Below are positions 1-10,079 of a DNA stretch of 64,000 nucleotides, in pieces. This DNA is from Chryseobacterium indologenes. GTDB taxonomy: Bacteria; Bacteroidota; Bacteroidia; Flavobacteriales; Weeksellaceae. The notes beneath the pieces were generated by a model. It saw only the letters and a program-made list of their open reading frames with translations, did not search any database and was not told the DNA's origin. Position 1 is the first letter of the stretch; each line of letters starts with the position of its first letter. The DNA lies in contig NZ_LJOD01000002.1 in assembly GCF_001295265.1 (NCBI RefSeq), positions 124,001-188,000 of the forward strand. The letters are read 5' to 3'. The position numbers and the translations under genes are program-made.

Positions 1-1
1 T

Positions 2-2215
2 GCCTGCGGAGTAATTATCACTCCTGAAGACGTAAGCAATCTGGTGCCTGTGACCATTGCAGCAAAAGACGCTGATATTCTGGTTTCACAGTTTGATAAC
101 TCAGTAGCCGAAAGCGCAGGACTATTGAAAATGGACTTCCTGGGGCTTAGGACACTTACCATTATCAAAGACGCTTTAAAGCTGGTTAAAGCCAGGTATG
201 GAGTGGATATTGATCCGGATCTTATTCCGCTGGATGATGCAAAAACATATCAGTTATTTAAAGAAGGAAGAACAGTTGGGATTTTCCAATATGAAAGTCC
301 CGGAATGCAAAAGTACATGAGAGAGCTGAAGCCTACAGTTTTTGCCGATCTCATTGCCATGAACGCATTGTATCGTCCGGGACCTATTAAGTATATCCCG
401 AACTTTATTAACAGAAAGCACGGAATTGAAGAAATTGTCTATGACCTTCCTGAAACAGAAGAATATTTAAAAGAAACCTACGGAATTACCGTTTATCAGG
501 AGCAGGTAATGCTATTGTCCCAAAAGCTGGCCAACTTTACAAAAGGTGAAGCAGATACGCTGAGAAAAGCGATGGGTAAAAAACAGATCGACGTTCTGAA
601 TAAAATGTATCCTAAATTTATTGAAGGAGGAAGGAAAAATAACCTGAATGAAGAAAGATTAGAGAAAATCTGGAATGACTGGAAAGCTTTCGCGGAATAT
701 GCCTTCAATAAATCCCACTCAACATGTTATGCCTTCATCGCTTATCAGACGGCTTACTTAAAAGCCAACTATCCTGCGGAATATATGGCAAGTGTAATGA
801 GTAATAACATTAACAATACAGATTCGATCACCATGTTCATGGAAGATTGTAAAAGTATGGGGGTTGATGTTTTGGGACCGGATGTAAATGAATCGCAATA
901 TAAATTTTCCGTAAACGAAAAAGGGCAGATCCGTTTCGGTCTCGGTGCAATTAAAGGAATAGGGGAAGGGCCTAGTGAGGCTATTACACGCGAAAGAGAG
1001 AATGGAAGATTTAAAAATATTTACGATTTCTTTGAAAGAATATTGCCGTCCCAAATGAATAAAAGAGTGGCGGAAAGTTTGGTGCTTGCAGGTGCATTTG
1101 ATGAATTGGATACGTTTCACAGAGGCCAGTATTTTGATATTGATATGGCCGGAAAAACCAATCTCGAAAGATTAATAAGGTACGGTCAGAGCTTTCAGGA
1201 AAGCAAACATGAAATGGAAAATTCCCTGTTTGCCGATTTTGCAGAAGAAGTACAGATTGAGCAACCAAAACTGGCTCCTTGTCCGGAATGGCCTAATATG
1301 CATAAGCTGAATAAGGAAAAAGAAATTATAGGATTCTATCTTTCTGCGCATCCGCTGGATGAGTTTAAATATCAGTTCCAGTTTATGCAGGGGCAGCTTT
1401 CCAAAAAGGCAGTACTGGAAAAAGAAGAAGAAAAAGCAGGTACAGAAGAGGTGCCGGTTCTGGAGACAGATGTACAGGATGATTCTGCTGACCTTACTGA
1501 GATTGTATCGGATGAAATGTCCATAGGAGAAGAGGAGATTGTAGAAGAAGTTGTTAAAAAAGCAGAGCCCAAAGGGAATTTTCTGTTTCTCAATCTGGAT
1601 GAGGTAGATGCTTATAAGGAGCAGGCATTCTCCAATAAGCAGGAAGAACTTTTTGAAGAGAAAAAGAAAGATTGGAAAACAATTCAGAAAGAAAGAGAAA
1701 ATGGAGGCGGAGGAAAAGAATATACCGTGGCCGGACTTATTACGGAATACAGGGTTCAGGATGGGTTCCGAAGTGGAGAGAAGGTAGCTTTTGTAACTTT
1801 GGAGGATTACTCAGGATCTTACTCTTTCAGGCTGGGGGATAGGGATTATATGCGTCTGAAGGAAAAGCTGGAAGTTCAGAGATTTGTTATTTTTAAAATA
1901 AAATTTGCCCAGGTAAAAGACGGACGGGTTTTTGTGAATGTAAATGATGTGATTGAATTACAGGAAGCATTTGAAAGATTTGCTAAAAGTATTTCTTTGG
2001 TAATGGATGTAATGGATGTGAGACCGGAAGATCTCGATTTCTTCAGAACAGTTCTTGACAGAAATAAAGGAAATCAGAAACTGAAATTCTTTATTAAAAA
2101 CATAGAAGATGATTCTCATCTGGAAGTGCAGTCTATGAAACATTCCGTAGATTTGAACGGAGATCTGATTAAAGAAATTCAGCTTCTGAATAAATATGAG
2201 TTTTATCTGAACTAA
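2..2215 (+). CDS. dnaE: DNA polymerase III alpha subunit, C-terminal part (5' end outside window)
   Basis: Replicative polymerase subunit that synthesises DNA in the Pol III holoenzyme. The reading frame is open from base 2 and already encodes conserved sequence (ACGVIITPEDVSNLVP) before the first possible start (GTG at 44), so the gene is cut by the window edge. Visible landmarks are KMDFLGLRTL (palm region with a catalytic Asp in this family), YRPGPI, LRKAMGKK and NKSHSTCYA, then helix-hairpin-helix sequence and an OB-fold (YTVAGLITEYRVQDG). Between the last two lies a Glu-rich acidic insert (about 1410-1700) that looks like a flexible linker. The N-terminal PHP domain and the PDxDxDF motif must lie upstream. 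A terminator follows at 2241. The assignment is secure; only the acidic insert is unusual relative to E. coli DnaE. Confidence 0.97.
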   Translation, partial: ACGVIITPEDVSNLVPVTIAAKDADILVSQFDNSVAESAGLLKMDFLGLRTLTIIKDALKLVKARYGVDIDPDLIPLDDAKTYQLFKEGRTVGIFQYESPGMQKYMRELKPTVFADLIAMNALYRPGPIKYIPNFINRKHGIEEIVYDLPETEEYLKETYGITVYQEQVMLLSQKLANFTKGEADTLRKAMGKKQIDVLNKMYPKFIEGGRKNNLNEERLEKIWNDWKAFAEYAFNKSHSTCYAFIAYQTAYLKANYPAEYMASVMSNNINNTDSITMFMEDCKSMGVDVLGPDVNESQYKFSVNEKGQIRFGLGAIKGIGEGPSEAITRERENGRFKNIYDFFERILPSQMNKRVAESLVLAGAFDELDTFHRGQYFDIDMAGKTNLERLIRYGQSFQESKHEMENSLFADFAEEVQIEQPKLAPCPEWPNMHKLNKEKEIIGFYLSAHPLDEFKYQFQFMQGQLSKKAVLEKEEEKAGTEEVPVLETDVQDDSADLTEIVSDEMSIGEEEIVEEVVKKAEPKGNFLFLNLDEVDAYKEQAFSNKQEELFEEKKKDWKTIQKERENGGGGKEYTVAGLITEYRVQDGFRSGEKVAFVTLEDYSGSYSFRLGDRDYMRLKEKLEVQRFVIFKIKFAQVKDGRVFVNVNDVIELQEAFERFAKSISLVMDVMDVRPEDLDFFRTVLDRNKGNQKLKFFIKNIEDDSHLEVQSMKHSVDLNGDLIKEIQLLNKYEFYLN

Positions 2216-2240
2216 CCTGCATGAAATATGTGGTATATAT

Positions 2241-2265
2241 AAAGCGGCTTTTTGCTGCTTTTTTT
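2241..2265 (+). terminator. Rho-independent terminator of dnaE
   Basis: Stem AAAGCGGC / GCTGCTTT with one G-U pair and a TTTT loop, followed by a T run, 25 bases after the dnaE stop codon. Confidence 0.8.
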
Positions 2266-2410
2266 CATTTTATCTGCTCCTTAAAGTGAATAGTCTATAA
2301 AATTTATCAGGAATTATATTATGTTAAGTGAAGTTTTCATTCCTGTTTGAGTTTTAATGAGCTGTGTTTTAATGCGTTTAAAATCAGAAACTTAAACTTA
2401 TCCTCTATAT

Positions 2411-2426
2411 TGTGAAATATTGGTTA
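2411..2426 (+). promoter_or_regulatory. CRP-like half site TGTGA-AATATT-GGTTA
   Basis: The left half matches TGTGA exactly and the AATATT core is the same as in other sites in this window (8005, 10223, 55759). It lies about 135 bases before the start of the following T9SS gene. The regulator is unknown. Confidence 0.4.
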
Positions 2427-2561
2427 AAATTAAATAAATGTTTAATTTTTAATAAAATTATAGTCGATTTTAAATGTTTTGATTTAATATTTTAAGATAT
2501 ATTTTGATATTTGATTAAATATTTACTTACTTTTACCTCCCTAATTTTTATTTTACGAAGT

Positions 2562-5500
2562 ATGAAAAAACTTTTACTCTCGTGCCTGATGTTTCTCGGA
2601 ATTGGAGCATCTGCACAGACGGTGCTGATCTCGCCCACCGTGAATAACGGCGGCTTTGAATCGGGTGCTGCAAGCTGGACCGTAGTTAACGGATCCCAGA
2701 CTAATAAGTGGCAATTTGATACAGGAGCTACCGCCGGTTTTTCCGGAGCTAATTCAGCCTACATATCAAACAGTACGTCAGCTCCATATGCTCACGCATA
2801 TACTACGACAAGTACATCAACAACATTTTTTTATCAGGACGTGACCTTTCCGGCAGGAGAAACGGATATTAATCTGTCCTTTAAATTACTTGTACAGGGG
2901 GAAGGATCTTCAACCCGTTATGATTACTTAAGAGTATATCTGGTACCTACCTCATTTACACCAGTAACTACAGCAGTACCAAGTACAACAACTTATCCCA
3001 ATAACTGGACAATTAATCTAAAAGGGGATGCCTGGACGAATCAGTTGATTCCCATTTCTGCTTCACAAGCCGGAAATGCTACGGCGAATTCCACGATGCG
3101 GTTGATCTTTATGTGGAGAAATGACTCCGGTAGCGGAACCCAGCCACCTGCTGCTATTGATGATATTACATTAACAACCAATGCTATTACAACTCCTCCC
3201 CAGTGTACAAGAGTAGTAGCACCGGTGAACGGAGCTACTGGTATTTCAAGAACCCCAACCATTACATGGAATGCTGTTGGAGGTGGTGTTACCAGTTATA
3301 AATTGAACTTGGGAACTACTCCTGGTGGTACGGATATAATAAACGGAACAGACGTAGGTAACGTTACTTCCTATGCGGTGCCGGCCTCTGCAGGTTTACT
3401 GTATAATACAACTTATTATGCAACGGTAGTACCTGTGAATGCTATAGGCGAAGCAACAGGATGTAACCCAAGCAGTTTCACTACACTAAATATAGCCTGT
3501 CCTTCAGTATCTTCTCCTTCAAGTGATGCATTGAATGTAAGCACTACACCGGCTATCAGCTGGAGTGCTGTTTCAGGAGCAACAGGATACAGAATTTCTG
3601 TGGGATCCACAGCTGGAGGTACCGATATTGCTAATAATGTTGATTTAGGAAATGTTTTAACCTATACTATCCCTTCAACTTTAAACTACAATACTACTTA
3701 TTATTATACGGTAAATTCTTATCAGGGCACTAACAGCAGCTCAGCATCGTGTACAAACAGGAAATTTACAACCAAATTTCCACCTCCGGCTAATGATGAT
3801 TGTGCCAATGCTGTTGCTTTAACCGTAAATTCCGATTTAAACTGTGCTGTAAAAGGGACAGGAAATACACTTGGGGCAACACAGAGTACTTCTTCAGGAA
3901 CATGTAGCGGAGTTACTGCAGATGATGATGTATGGTATAGTTTTGTGGCTACATCAGCAACACATGTTGTTAAACTTTCCAATGTTGTTTCTACAGGTAC
4001 ATCAACCACTACGGATATGTATTTCCAGGTGTTAAGCGGAACATGTGGTGCTTTTACAAGTGTTAAATGTAGTGATGCTGATGTAAATCTTGTTTCAGGG
4101 CTTACTCCGGGACAAACTTATTATATTAAAGTATTTACTTATGATTCAGGTGGGCAATACGCTGCAAGTTTTGATATTTGTGTAGGAACGCTTCCTCCTC
4201 CTCCCGCGAATGATGAGTGTGCTAATGCCATCTCATTAACGGTAAACCCTGATATGAACTGTGGTGTTGTAACTTCAGGAACAACATTATCTGCAACCAA
4301 TTCATCAGTGCCGGTTGGTTCTTGTTCGGGAAATCCTGATGATGATGTTTGGTATTCGTTTACTGCTGTTGCTACTACCCATACCATCTGGCTGAAGAAT
4401 GTGGCTGCTACGGGAACCAGTACTTCCACAAGTCTGTATGCCCAGGTATTTTCAGGGGATTGTGGAAGCCTTGTCAACAAAACCTGTATTTCTTCAAATA
4501 CAAACTATACTGCAGTAACTGGACTTACTCCCGGAGCTGTTTATTATGTAAGAGTATATAACAGTAATGCTAATACGACTTCTACAATATATGCCAATAC
4601 TTTTGATATCTGTGTAGGGACCTTGCCTCCTCCTCCTGCGAATGATGAATGTGCAAATGCTGTTTCACTGGTTCCAAGTAACTCAGGAATGTGTTCAGGC
4701 CCGGTAGCGGGAACAACAATGAGTGCCAGCCAGAGCACGGGAACAACTCCTGGCTGTTCTGCATCAGGAATTAATGATGATGTTTGGTATTCTTTTACAG
4801 CAACAGCTGCAACACACATGGTAAATGTTAATTATTCGGATAATGCTACGGCAACACAGGTTTATTCAGGGGCTTGCGGCAGCCTGGTAGCTGTTTCTTG
4901 TTCCAGCGGGGAATACGGAAATTCAAATGTATTGCTTCAGAACTTAACGGTTGGAAGTGTTTATTACGTAAGAGTATATTCTACTTCAGCATCATCGGGA
5001 ATAACCTCTAATTTCCAGATCTGCATTACGTCTCCGTCAGCAGTAGCTAATGATACGTGTGATACAGCTATAGCAATCCCTTGCGGAGGAACTGTAGAAG
5101 GAAATAATGCACTTGCAGCTGATGAAACATTACCATCTGTAACCTGTGGAAGCTCTGGTTCTACTGCAAGCTACAAGGGAGTTTGGTATACAGTAACCGC
5201 ACAGTCGGCCGGATCTGTCACCATAAGTGCATGTGGTGCTGAGTTTGATGCTTATTTAAGAGTGTATTCAGGAAGCTGTGGTAATTTTACGTGTGTAGGA
5301 AGCGCAGATAGCGGGTGTACAGGTTCTAATATTTACAATTCTCCAACCTATACATTTACGGCTACAGCAGGAACTACTTATTATGTTCTGTTGTCAGGAT
5401 ATTCTGCAACCCAGTTTGGTAAATACACGATTTCTGTAACACAGGAATGCTCTACAATGGCAACTTCCGATGTGAATAAGAAAGATGATAAAATTAAAAT

Positions 5501-5711
5501 GTATCCAAACCCATTCTCTGATGTTGTGAATATCTCAGATGTGAAGAATGTAAAATCAGTTTCTGTTATTGATATTTCAGGAAGAGTAGTGAAGACTATT
5601 GACAATCCTTCTTCAGCTCTTCAGCTTGCAGATTTGAAGCAGGGAATGTATCTGATTTCTTTAAAAATGAAGGACGGATCAGTACAAACAATAAAAACAA
5701 TTAAAAAATAA
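2562..5711 (+). CDS. T9SS type A secreted modular adhesin-like protein
   Basis: Probably a large cell-surface or secreted protein of 1049 residues. I chose ATG 2562 because it begins a clean signal peptide (MKKLLLSCLMFLGIGASA, cut before Gln); an in-frame ATG at 2511 adds 17 residues that fit poorly. In order: a jelly-roll-like domain of the choice-of-anchor type (about 25-205), two Fn3-like domains (about 211-310 and 312-405), four repeats starting near 406, 545, 688 and 826, and a type A sorting domain from about 978 (KMYPNPF, then LKQGMYLISL). The first three repeats begin PPANDDC-like and carry DDVWYSFTA and GLTPGxxYYxRV signatures; the fourth is divergent. The repeats resemble pre-peptidase C-terminal (PPC) beta sandwiches. 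There are no catalytic motifs. First of four tandem relatives; function inferred as adhesion or matrix. Confidence 0.88.
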   Translation: MKKLLLSCLMFLGIGASAQTVLISPTVNNGGFESGAASWTVVNGSQTNKWQFDTGATAGFSGANSAYISNSTSAPYAHAYTTTSTSTTFFYQDVTFPAGETDINLSFKLLVQGEGSSTRYDYLRVYLVPTSFTPVTTAVPSTTTYPNNWTINLKGDAWTNQLIPISASQAGNATANSTMRLIFMWRNDSGSGTQPPAAIDDITLTTNAITTPPQCTRVVAPVNGATGISRTPTITWNAVGGGVTSYKLNLGTTPGGTDIINGTDVGNVTSYAVPASAGLLYNTTYYATVVPVNAIGEATGCNPSSFTTLNIACPSVSSPSSDALNVSTTPAISWSAVSGATGYRISVGSTAGGTDIANNVDLGNVLTYTIPSTLNYNTTYYYTVNSYQGTNSSSASCTNRKFTTKFPPPANDDCANAVALTVNSDLNCAVKGTGNTLGATQSTSSGTCSGVTADDDVWYSFVATSATHVVKLSNVVSTGTSTTTDMYFQVLSGTCGAFTSVKCSDADVNLVSGLTPGQTYYIKVFTYDSGGQYAASFDICVGTLPPPPANDECANAISLTVNPDMNCGVVTSGTTLSATNSSVPVGSCSGNPDDDVWYSFTAVATTHTIWLKNVAATGTSTSTSLYAQVFSGDCGSLVNKTCISSNTNYTAVTGLTPGAVYYVRVYNSNANTTSTIYANTFDICVGTLPPPPANDECANAVSLVPSNSGMCSGPVAGTTMSASQSTGTTPGCSASGINDDVWYSFTATAATHMVNVNYSDNATATQVYSGACGSLVAVSCSSGEYGNSNVLLQNLTVGSVYYVRVYSTSASSGITSNFQICITSPSAVANDTCDTAIAIPCGGTVEGNNALAADETLPSVTCGSSGSTASYKGVWYTVTAQSAGSVTISACGAEFDAYLRVYSGSCGNFTCVGSADSGCTGSNIYNSPTYTFTATAGTTYYVLLSGYSATQFGKYTISVTQECSTMATSDVNKKDDKIKMYPNPFSDVVNISDVKNVKSVSVIDISGRVVKTIDNPSSALQLADLKQGMYLISLKMKDGSVQTIKTIKK

Positions 5712-5739
5712 ATTATTTAGCATTAGTCAATTTTTAATG

Positions 5740-5770
5740 AATAGCAGCCTAATAAGCTGCTATTTTTTTT
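5740..5770 (+). terminator. Rho-independent terminator
   Basis: Perfect nine-base stem AATAGCAGC / GCTGCTATT with a seven-base loop and a T run, just after the 2562-5711 gene. Confidence 0.88.
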
Positions 5771-5824
5771 GTTATATATTCAAAAATATTATTAATTTAA
5801 CAGAATAAATAAACTTAATAAACC

Positions 5825-7825
5825 ATGAAAAAAATTTTACTATGGAGTATGCTTTTGCTAAGTATAACCATGAATGCACGGGTAGAGACAGGAAGTTCTG
5901 TTGCTGATAAGAAAGAATATAACGGCCGGAATAGAGCATGGAACCCTCCGGCTAATGATGATTGTGATAATGCAGTGCAGCTTACCGTGAATTCAGATCT
6001 GAACTGCGGTGTTTCTGTTGCAGGAACAACACTTGAGGCTACAGATTCAGGATTAGATCCGGACCCTTGCTATGGAACTGCAGATGATGATGTCTGGTAC
6101 AAATTTACAGCAACCTCTTCAATTCATATAATTTCTCTTAAAAATATTGTTTCCGTAGGAAGTAACAGTTCTACTGATATGTATTTTCAGGTATTCAGCG
6201 GAACCTGTGGTAATTTTACGAGCATTAAATGCTCTGATCCGGAGGAAAATATTGTCAGAGAGCTTACACCGGGAGAAACTTATTACATTCGTGTTTATAG
6301 CTATTATGGAACAGGAAGGGCCCAGAGTTTTAATATTTGTGTAGGGACACTGCCGCCACCTGTAGCCAATGATGAATGTTCAGGGGCAGTAACCTTAACA
6401 GTGAATGCAGACCTGTTTTGTGGTAATAAAACATCCGGAACTACAATAGGTGGTACAGATTCTGGTATTGATCCGTGTGATGGTGAATCAGATGACGATG
6501 TCTGGTATAAGTTTACCGCAGTAGAAGCTTCTCATGTTATCTCTTTAAGCAATGTGGATTCTATTTATGGATATGATTATCCTGTTTTTGAAACATTTAG
6601 CGGTTCCTGCGGGACCTTGACCAGTATCGGATGTTCAGATTATGAAAGCTCTCACATCCTTACCGGGCTCACTCCCGGAGAAACTTACTATATAAGAGTA
6701 TTCAGTGATGGTGACGGATTCAATACTTTTGATATCTGTGTAGGGACTCTTCCTGGTGCTCCGCCTGCCAATGATGACTGTTCAGGAGCTATAACATTAA
6801 CCGTAAATCCGGATATGAGCTGCAGCAGTAAAATTTCAGGACATACAGCTGAGGCTACAGATTCAGGGGTTGCTCCTTGTGATGGAGAACCGGATGACGA
6901 TGTCTGGTATAAGTTTACAGCAGTAGGTGCTTCCCATATTGTTTCGCTAAGTAATGTTAATGCTGTTTCCGGATTTGGGGGAGCTCTCTTTGAGGTTTTC
7001 AGCGGTTCATGTGGTAGTCTTACCAATGTGGTATGCTCTGATTATGATGACTATAAGCTTCTTTCCGGACTGACGCCTGGTGAGACCTATTATATAAGAG
7101 TGTTCACGAGCTATGATGGAGCTGTTACCTTTGATTTATGTGTAGGTACATTACCTCCTGCACCAGCTAATGATGCCTGTTCCGGAGCTTTGTCTGCAAC
7201 GGTATTCCCGTACAGCTATACGCAGGCTGATGCAGCAGGTGCTACCAATAACGATGGATTCATTGAAACCTGTACGGATAATGGAATGAATGACGGAACC
7301 TGGTTTACATTCACCGGGAATGGAAATACTTTTGATATTTCAGTTACTATGCCTGCTGGAAGTTCTTTTGACCCTAAAATTGGAGTATACAGTGGAAGCT
7401 GCGGCAACTTAACATGTGAGGGAACGGCGGATAACGGATTGTCAGGAGGTGCGGAATCAATTTCTGTTCCTACTACCGCCGGAACTGTTTATTATGTGAA
7501 TGTGGGTGATTACAGTGCTTATACGGATAATATGGAGGGAGCATTTACCATTTCAATCAAAAACGGATCTCTTGGAACTTCGGAAGTTTCTAAAGCAAAA
7601 GACGTTGTTAAGGTATATCCTAATCCGTTTACAGATATATTGAATATTGCAGATATTTCAAAAGTAAAATCCATTACTATTTCTGATGTATCCGGAAGAC
7701 AGGTGAAAAATATGAATACGCCTTCCTCTGTACTTCATTTGGGAGATCTTAAGCAAGGTATGTATATAGTGACTTTAAATATGAAAGACGGATCAAGACA
7801 GACCGTGAAAGTGATCAGAAAATAA
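5825..7825 (+). CDS. T9SS type A protein of four PPC-like repeats
   Basis: Secreted protein of 666 residues with signal peptide MKKILLWSMLLLSITMNA. Nearly all of it is repeat. Three units start at about residues 40, 178 and 313, each opening PANDDC/PANDEC and carrying DDDVWYKFTA, an SGxCGxxTxxxCSD motif and GLTPGETYYIRV (the first reads ELTPGETYYIRV). A divergent fourth unit (about 445-590) has GMNDGTWFTFTG. A type A sorting domain follows (KVYPNPF at about 596, then LKQGMYIVTL). Paired cysteines in each unit could form disulfides. The last unit, the sorting domain and the terminator are close to those of the next gene. No enzyme motif is visible; a surface-adhesin role is inference. Confidence 0.86.
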   Translation: MKKILLWSMLLLSITMNARVETGSSVADKKEYNGRNRAWNPPANDDCDNAVQLTVNSDLNCGVSVAGTTLEATDSGLDPDPCYGTADDDVWYKFTATSSIHIISLKNIVSVGSNSSTDMYFQVFSGTCGNFTSIKCSDPEENIVRELTPGETYYIRVYSYYGTGRAQSFNICVGTLPPPVANDECSGAVTLTVNADLFCGNKTSGTTIGGTDSGIDPCDGESDDDVWYKFTAVEASHVISLSNVDSIYGYDYPVFETFSGSCGTLTSIGCSDYESSHILTGLTPGETYYIRVFSDGDGFNTFDICVGTLPGAPPANDDCSGAITLTVNPDMSCSSKISGHTAEATDSGVAPCDGEPDDDVWYKFTAVGASHIVSLSNVNAVSGFGGALFEVFSGSCGSLTNVVCSDYDDYKLLSGLTPGETYYIRVFTSYDGAVTFDLCVGTLPPAPANDACSGALSATVFPYSYTQADAAGATNNDGFIETCTDNGMNDGTWFTFTGNGNTFDISVTMPAGSSFDPKIGVYSGSCGNLTCEGTADNGLSGGAESISVPTTAGTVYYVNVGDYSAYTDNMEGAFTISIKNGSLGTSEVSKAKDVVKVYPNPFTDILNIADISKVKSITISDVSGRQVKNMNTPSSVLHLGDLKQGMYIVTLNMKDGSRQTVKVIRK

Positions 7826-7876
7826 TATTTTAATCTTAAATATTACACAGCAGCTCAAAAGGCTGCTGTTTTTTTA
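7592..7876 (+). repeat. Direct repeat copy 1: sorting domain plus terminator (partner 9846-10130)
   Basis: About 285 bases that match 9846-10130 at all but about nine positions by my alignment, with no gaps. The match covers the coding end of this gene, the stop codon, the 3' untranslated bases and the terminator. Identity in non-coding bases points to recent duplication or gene conversion rather than protein-level constraint. Confidence 0.88.
7847..7876 (+). terminator. Rho-independent terminator
   Basis: Stem ACAGCAGC / GCTGCTGT with a seven-base loop and a T run. The same hairpin follows the next gene at 10101. Confidence 0.88.
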
Positions 7877-8004
7877 TCTGATCTCTGTCTGATAGACTGG
7901 TAGTTTTTTATATATCTCATCGTTGTTGTGTGACTGCGTGGCCATAGGCTTTTCCTGTGATATAAAATATCAATGCAAAGGGAAATAATGTTTTTTCTTT
8001 AATA

Positions 8005-8020
8005 TGTGAAATATTGAAAA
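8005..8020 (+). promoter_or_regulatory. CRP-like half site TGTGA-AATATT-GAAAA
   Basis: Exact TGTGA left half and AATATT core, 57 bases upstream of a -7-like box (TAATTTAG, 8077-8084). The paralogous gene at 10330 has the same arrangement. Confidence 0.45.
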
Positions 8021-8111
8021 TTTATTTATTTTGGCTATTTATTAGGATTAATCAATCTATTGTGATTATTTATTGTTAATTTAGCTACTTAAACACTGAA
8101 ATATACTATTT

Positions 8112-10079
8112 ATGAGAAAACTTTTATTTTCATGTTTGTTAATGCTAAGCATGATTATGAATGCCCAGATTGATCTGGGCACAGGAAGTACAGAAGTAGG
8201 CGTTGCTCCTATAAGTACTTATTACGGATATTCTTATGTCCAGCAGATCTTCACTAAACAGGAAATTAATGCCAATGCAGCAGGTAATATCACCGGGCTT
8301 AAATTTTACCTGAGTCCTAATGCGGATCTTAGCAATTCCTCCGATTGGACAATCTATCTGGGACATACTTCAAAAACAAACTTTACCTCTGATACTGACT
8401 GGATTCCGGCGACCGATCTTACACAGGTGTATACAGGAACAATTACCCAAAATAATGGGGTAGTGGAGATTATTTTTACAACTCCCTTTCCCTACAATAA
8501 TACCCAGAATCTGGTAGTGGTGGGTCAGGAAAATTCATCGGGATATGATTCCAATGATTATAGTGAGGCATTTTATGTGTATAGTCTTTCAGCAGCGGGT
8601 TCTTCTCTTTATTACAGAAATGATGATGATCCTTTTGATACCGCTAACCCTGTAGATGGATCATTAAGTGAAAATAGATCTGTTATTACCATTCTGGGGC
8701 TTACTCCTAGTGCTGTTCCGATATGTCCTACGGTGTCTTACCCGGCCAATAATGCACAGTTTGTCCCGTTATCTCCTAATATTACCTGGAACGCGTTGGC
8801 GGGTGCCCAAAGCTATAAGGTATCCATAGGAACTACACCAGGCGGAACAGATGTTGTCAATCAGCAATCAGTAGCAACAACAAGTTTTACTCCTTCCACA
8901 CCTCTGGCTGCCAATACGAATTATTATCTTAGGGTGGTTGCTGTAGGAACCGGAGGAGATTCGACAGGCTGTTCAGAAATTACTTTTAAAAGTGGGCCGC
9001 CCGTACCTGCTAATGATGAATGTACAAATGCTGTAGTACTTGCTGTAAGTCCTAATGTTCAATGCAGTAACCCTGTAGCTGGATATACGTTTGGCGCTAC
9101 AGATTCAGGAGTAGCTACAGGTACCTGCTATGGAAATCCGGATGATGATGTATGGTATCAATTTACTGCTACAACTTCTTCTCATATGATTACGCTTAGC
9201 AATATCGTTTCTATGGGAAGCTCCGATTCTACAGATACTTATTTCCAGGTTTTAAGCGGTGCGTGCGGTAATATGTCGAATGTATTATGTTCAGATCCTG
9301 ATACTGCACTGGTTACTGGCCTTACGCCTGGAGATACTTACTACATCAGAGTATACAGTTATGGGGGGGCCGGCAGGGCTCAGAGCTTTAATATCTGCGT
9401 AGGAACCTTACCTCCTCCTCCTGTCAACGATGCATGTTCAGGTGCGCTGGCAGCAACAACATTCCCTTACAGCTATACACAGGCTGATGCAATCGGAGCA
9501 ACAAATAATGATGGATTTATTGAAGTTTGTACTGGTGGAATGAATGATGGTACATGGTTTACCTTTACAGGAGACGGAGATACTTATAATATTTCAGTGT
9601 CAATGCCTGCGGGAAGCTCTTTTGATCCGGAAGTAGGGGTTTACAGTGGAAGCTGTGATAATCTTAACTGTGAGGACTCAATAGATAATGCAGGTTCTGG
9701 TGGTACCGAAAACGTTTCCGTAGCTACTGTTGCCGGAACTGTTTATTATGTAAACGTCGGGCATTACAGCAGTAGTGCAAATGGTGCAGAATCGCCGTTT
9801 ACCATCAATATCAATAAAGGAGCTCTTGGTACCGCAGAAACCACCAAAGCAAAAGACGTTGTTAAGGTATATCCTAATCCTTTTACAGATATATTGAATA
9901 TTACAGATATTTCAAAAGTAAAATCCATTACTATTTCTGATGTATCCGGAAGACAGGTTAAAAATATGAATACGCCTTCCTCTATACTTCATTTGGGGGA
10001 TCTTAAACAAGGTATCTATATGGTGACTTTAAATATGAAAGACGGATCAAGACAGACCGTGAAAGTGATCAGAAAATAA
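8112..10079 (+). CDS. T9SS type A protein, mosaic of its two neighbours
   Basis: Secreted protein of 655 residues with signal peptide MRKLLFSCLLMLSMIMNA, cut before Gln. The N-terminal domain (about 20-205: STYYGYSYVQQIFTKQEI, ITGLKFYLS, WTIYLGHTSK) is closely similar to that of the next gene. Next come one Fn3-like domain (205-297), one PPC-like repeat (297-435, DDDVWYQFTA), one divergent repeat (435-580, GMNDGTWFTFTG) and a type A sorting domain (KVYPNPF, about 590). The last two domains match the upstream neighbour, so the gene looks like a chimera made by tandem duplication. The N-terminal domain is often seen in T9SS proteins; its ligand is unknown. Confidence 0.86.
   Translation: MRKLLFSCLLMLSMIMNAQIDLGTGSTEVGVAPISTYYGYSYVQQIFTKQEINANAAGNITGLKFYLSPNADLSNSSDWTIYLGHTSKTNFTSDTDWIPATDLTQVYTGTITQNNGVVEIIFTTPFPYNNTQNLVVVGQENSSGYDSNDYSEAFYVYSLSAAGSSLYYRNDDDPFDTANPVDGSLSENRSVITILGLTPSAVPICPTVSYPANNAQFVPLSPNITWNALAGAQSYKVSIGTTPGGTDVVNQQSVATTSFTPSTPLAANTNYYLRVVAVGTGGDSTGCSEITFKSGPPVPANDECTNAVVLAVSPNVQCSNPVAGYTFGATDSGVATGTCYGNPDDDVWYQFTATTSSHMITLSNIVSMGSSDSTDTYFQVLSGACGNMSNVLCSDPDTALVTGLTPGDTYYIRVYSYGGAGRAQSFNICVGTLPPPPVNDACSGALAATTFPYSYTQADAIGATNNDGFIEVCTGGMNDGTWFTFTGDGDTYNISVSMPAGSSFDPEVGVYSGSCDNLNCEDSIDNAGSGGTENVSVATVAGTVYYVNVGHYSSSANGAESPFTININKGALGTAETTKAKDVVKVYPNPFTDILNITDISKVKSITISDVSGRQVKNMNTPSSILHLGDLKQGIYMVTLNMKDGSRQTVKVIRK

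Larger units (their letters stand above)
2216..2561. other. 346-base gap between dnaE and the first T9SS gene
   Basis: The gap holds the dnaE terminator, then very A/T-rich sequence with a CRP-like half site at 2411-2426. Near 2528-2535 TACTTTTA resembles a -7 box, with a TTG 21 bases upstream at 2504-2506. I see no gene or RNA in it. Confidence 0.6.
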
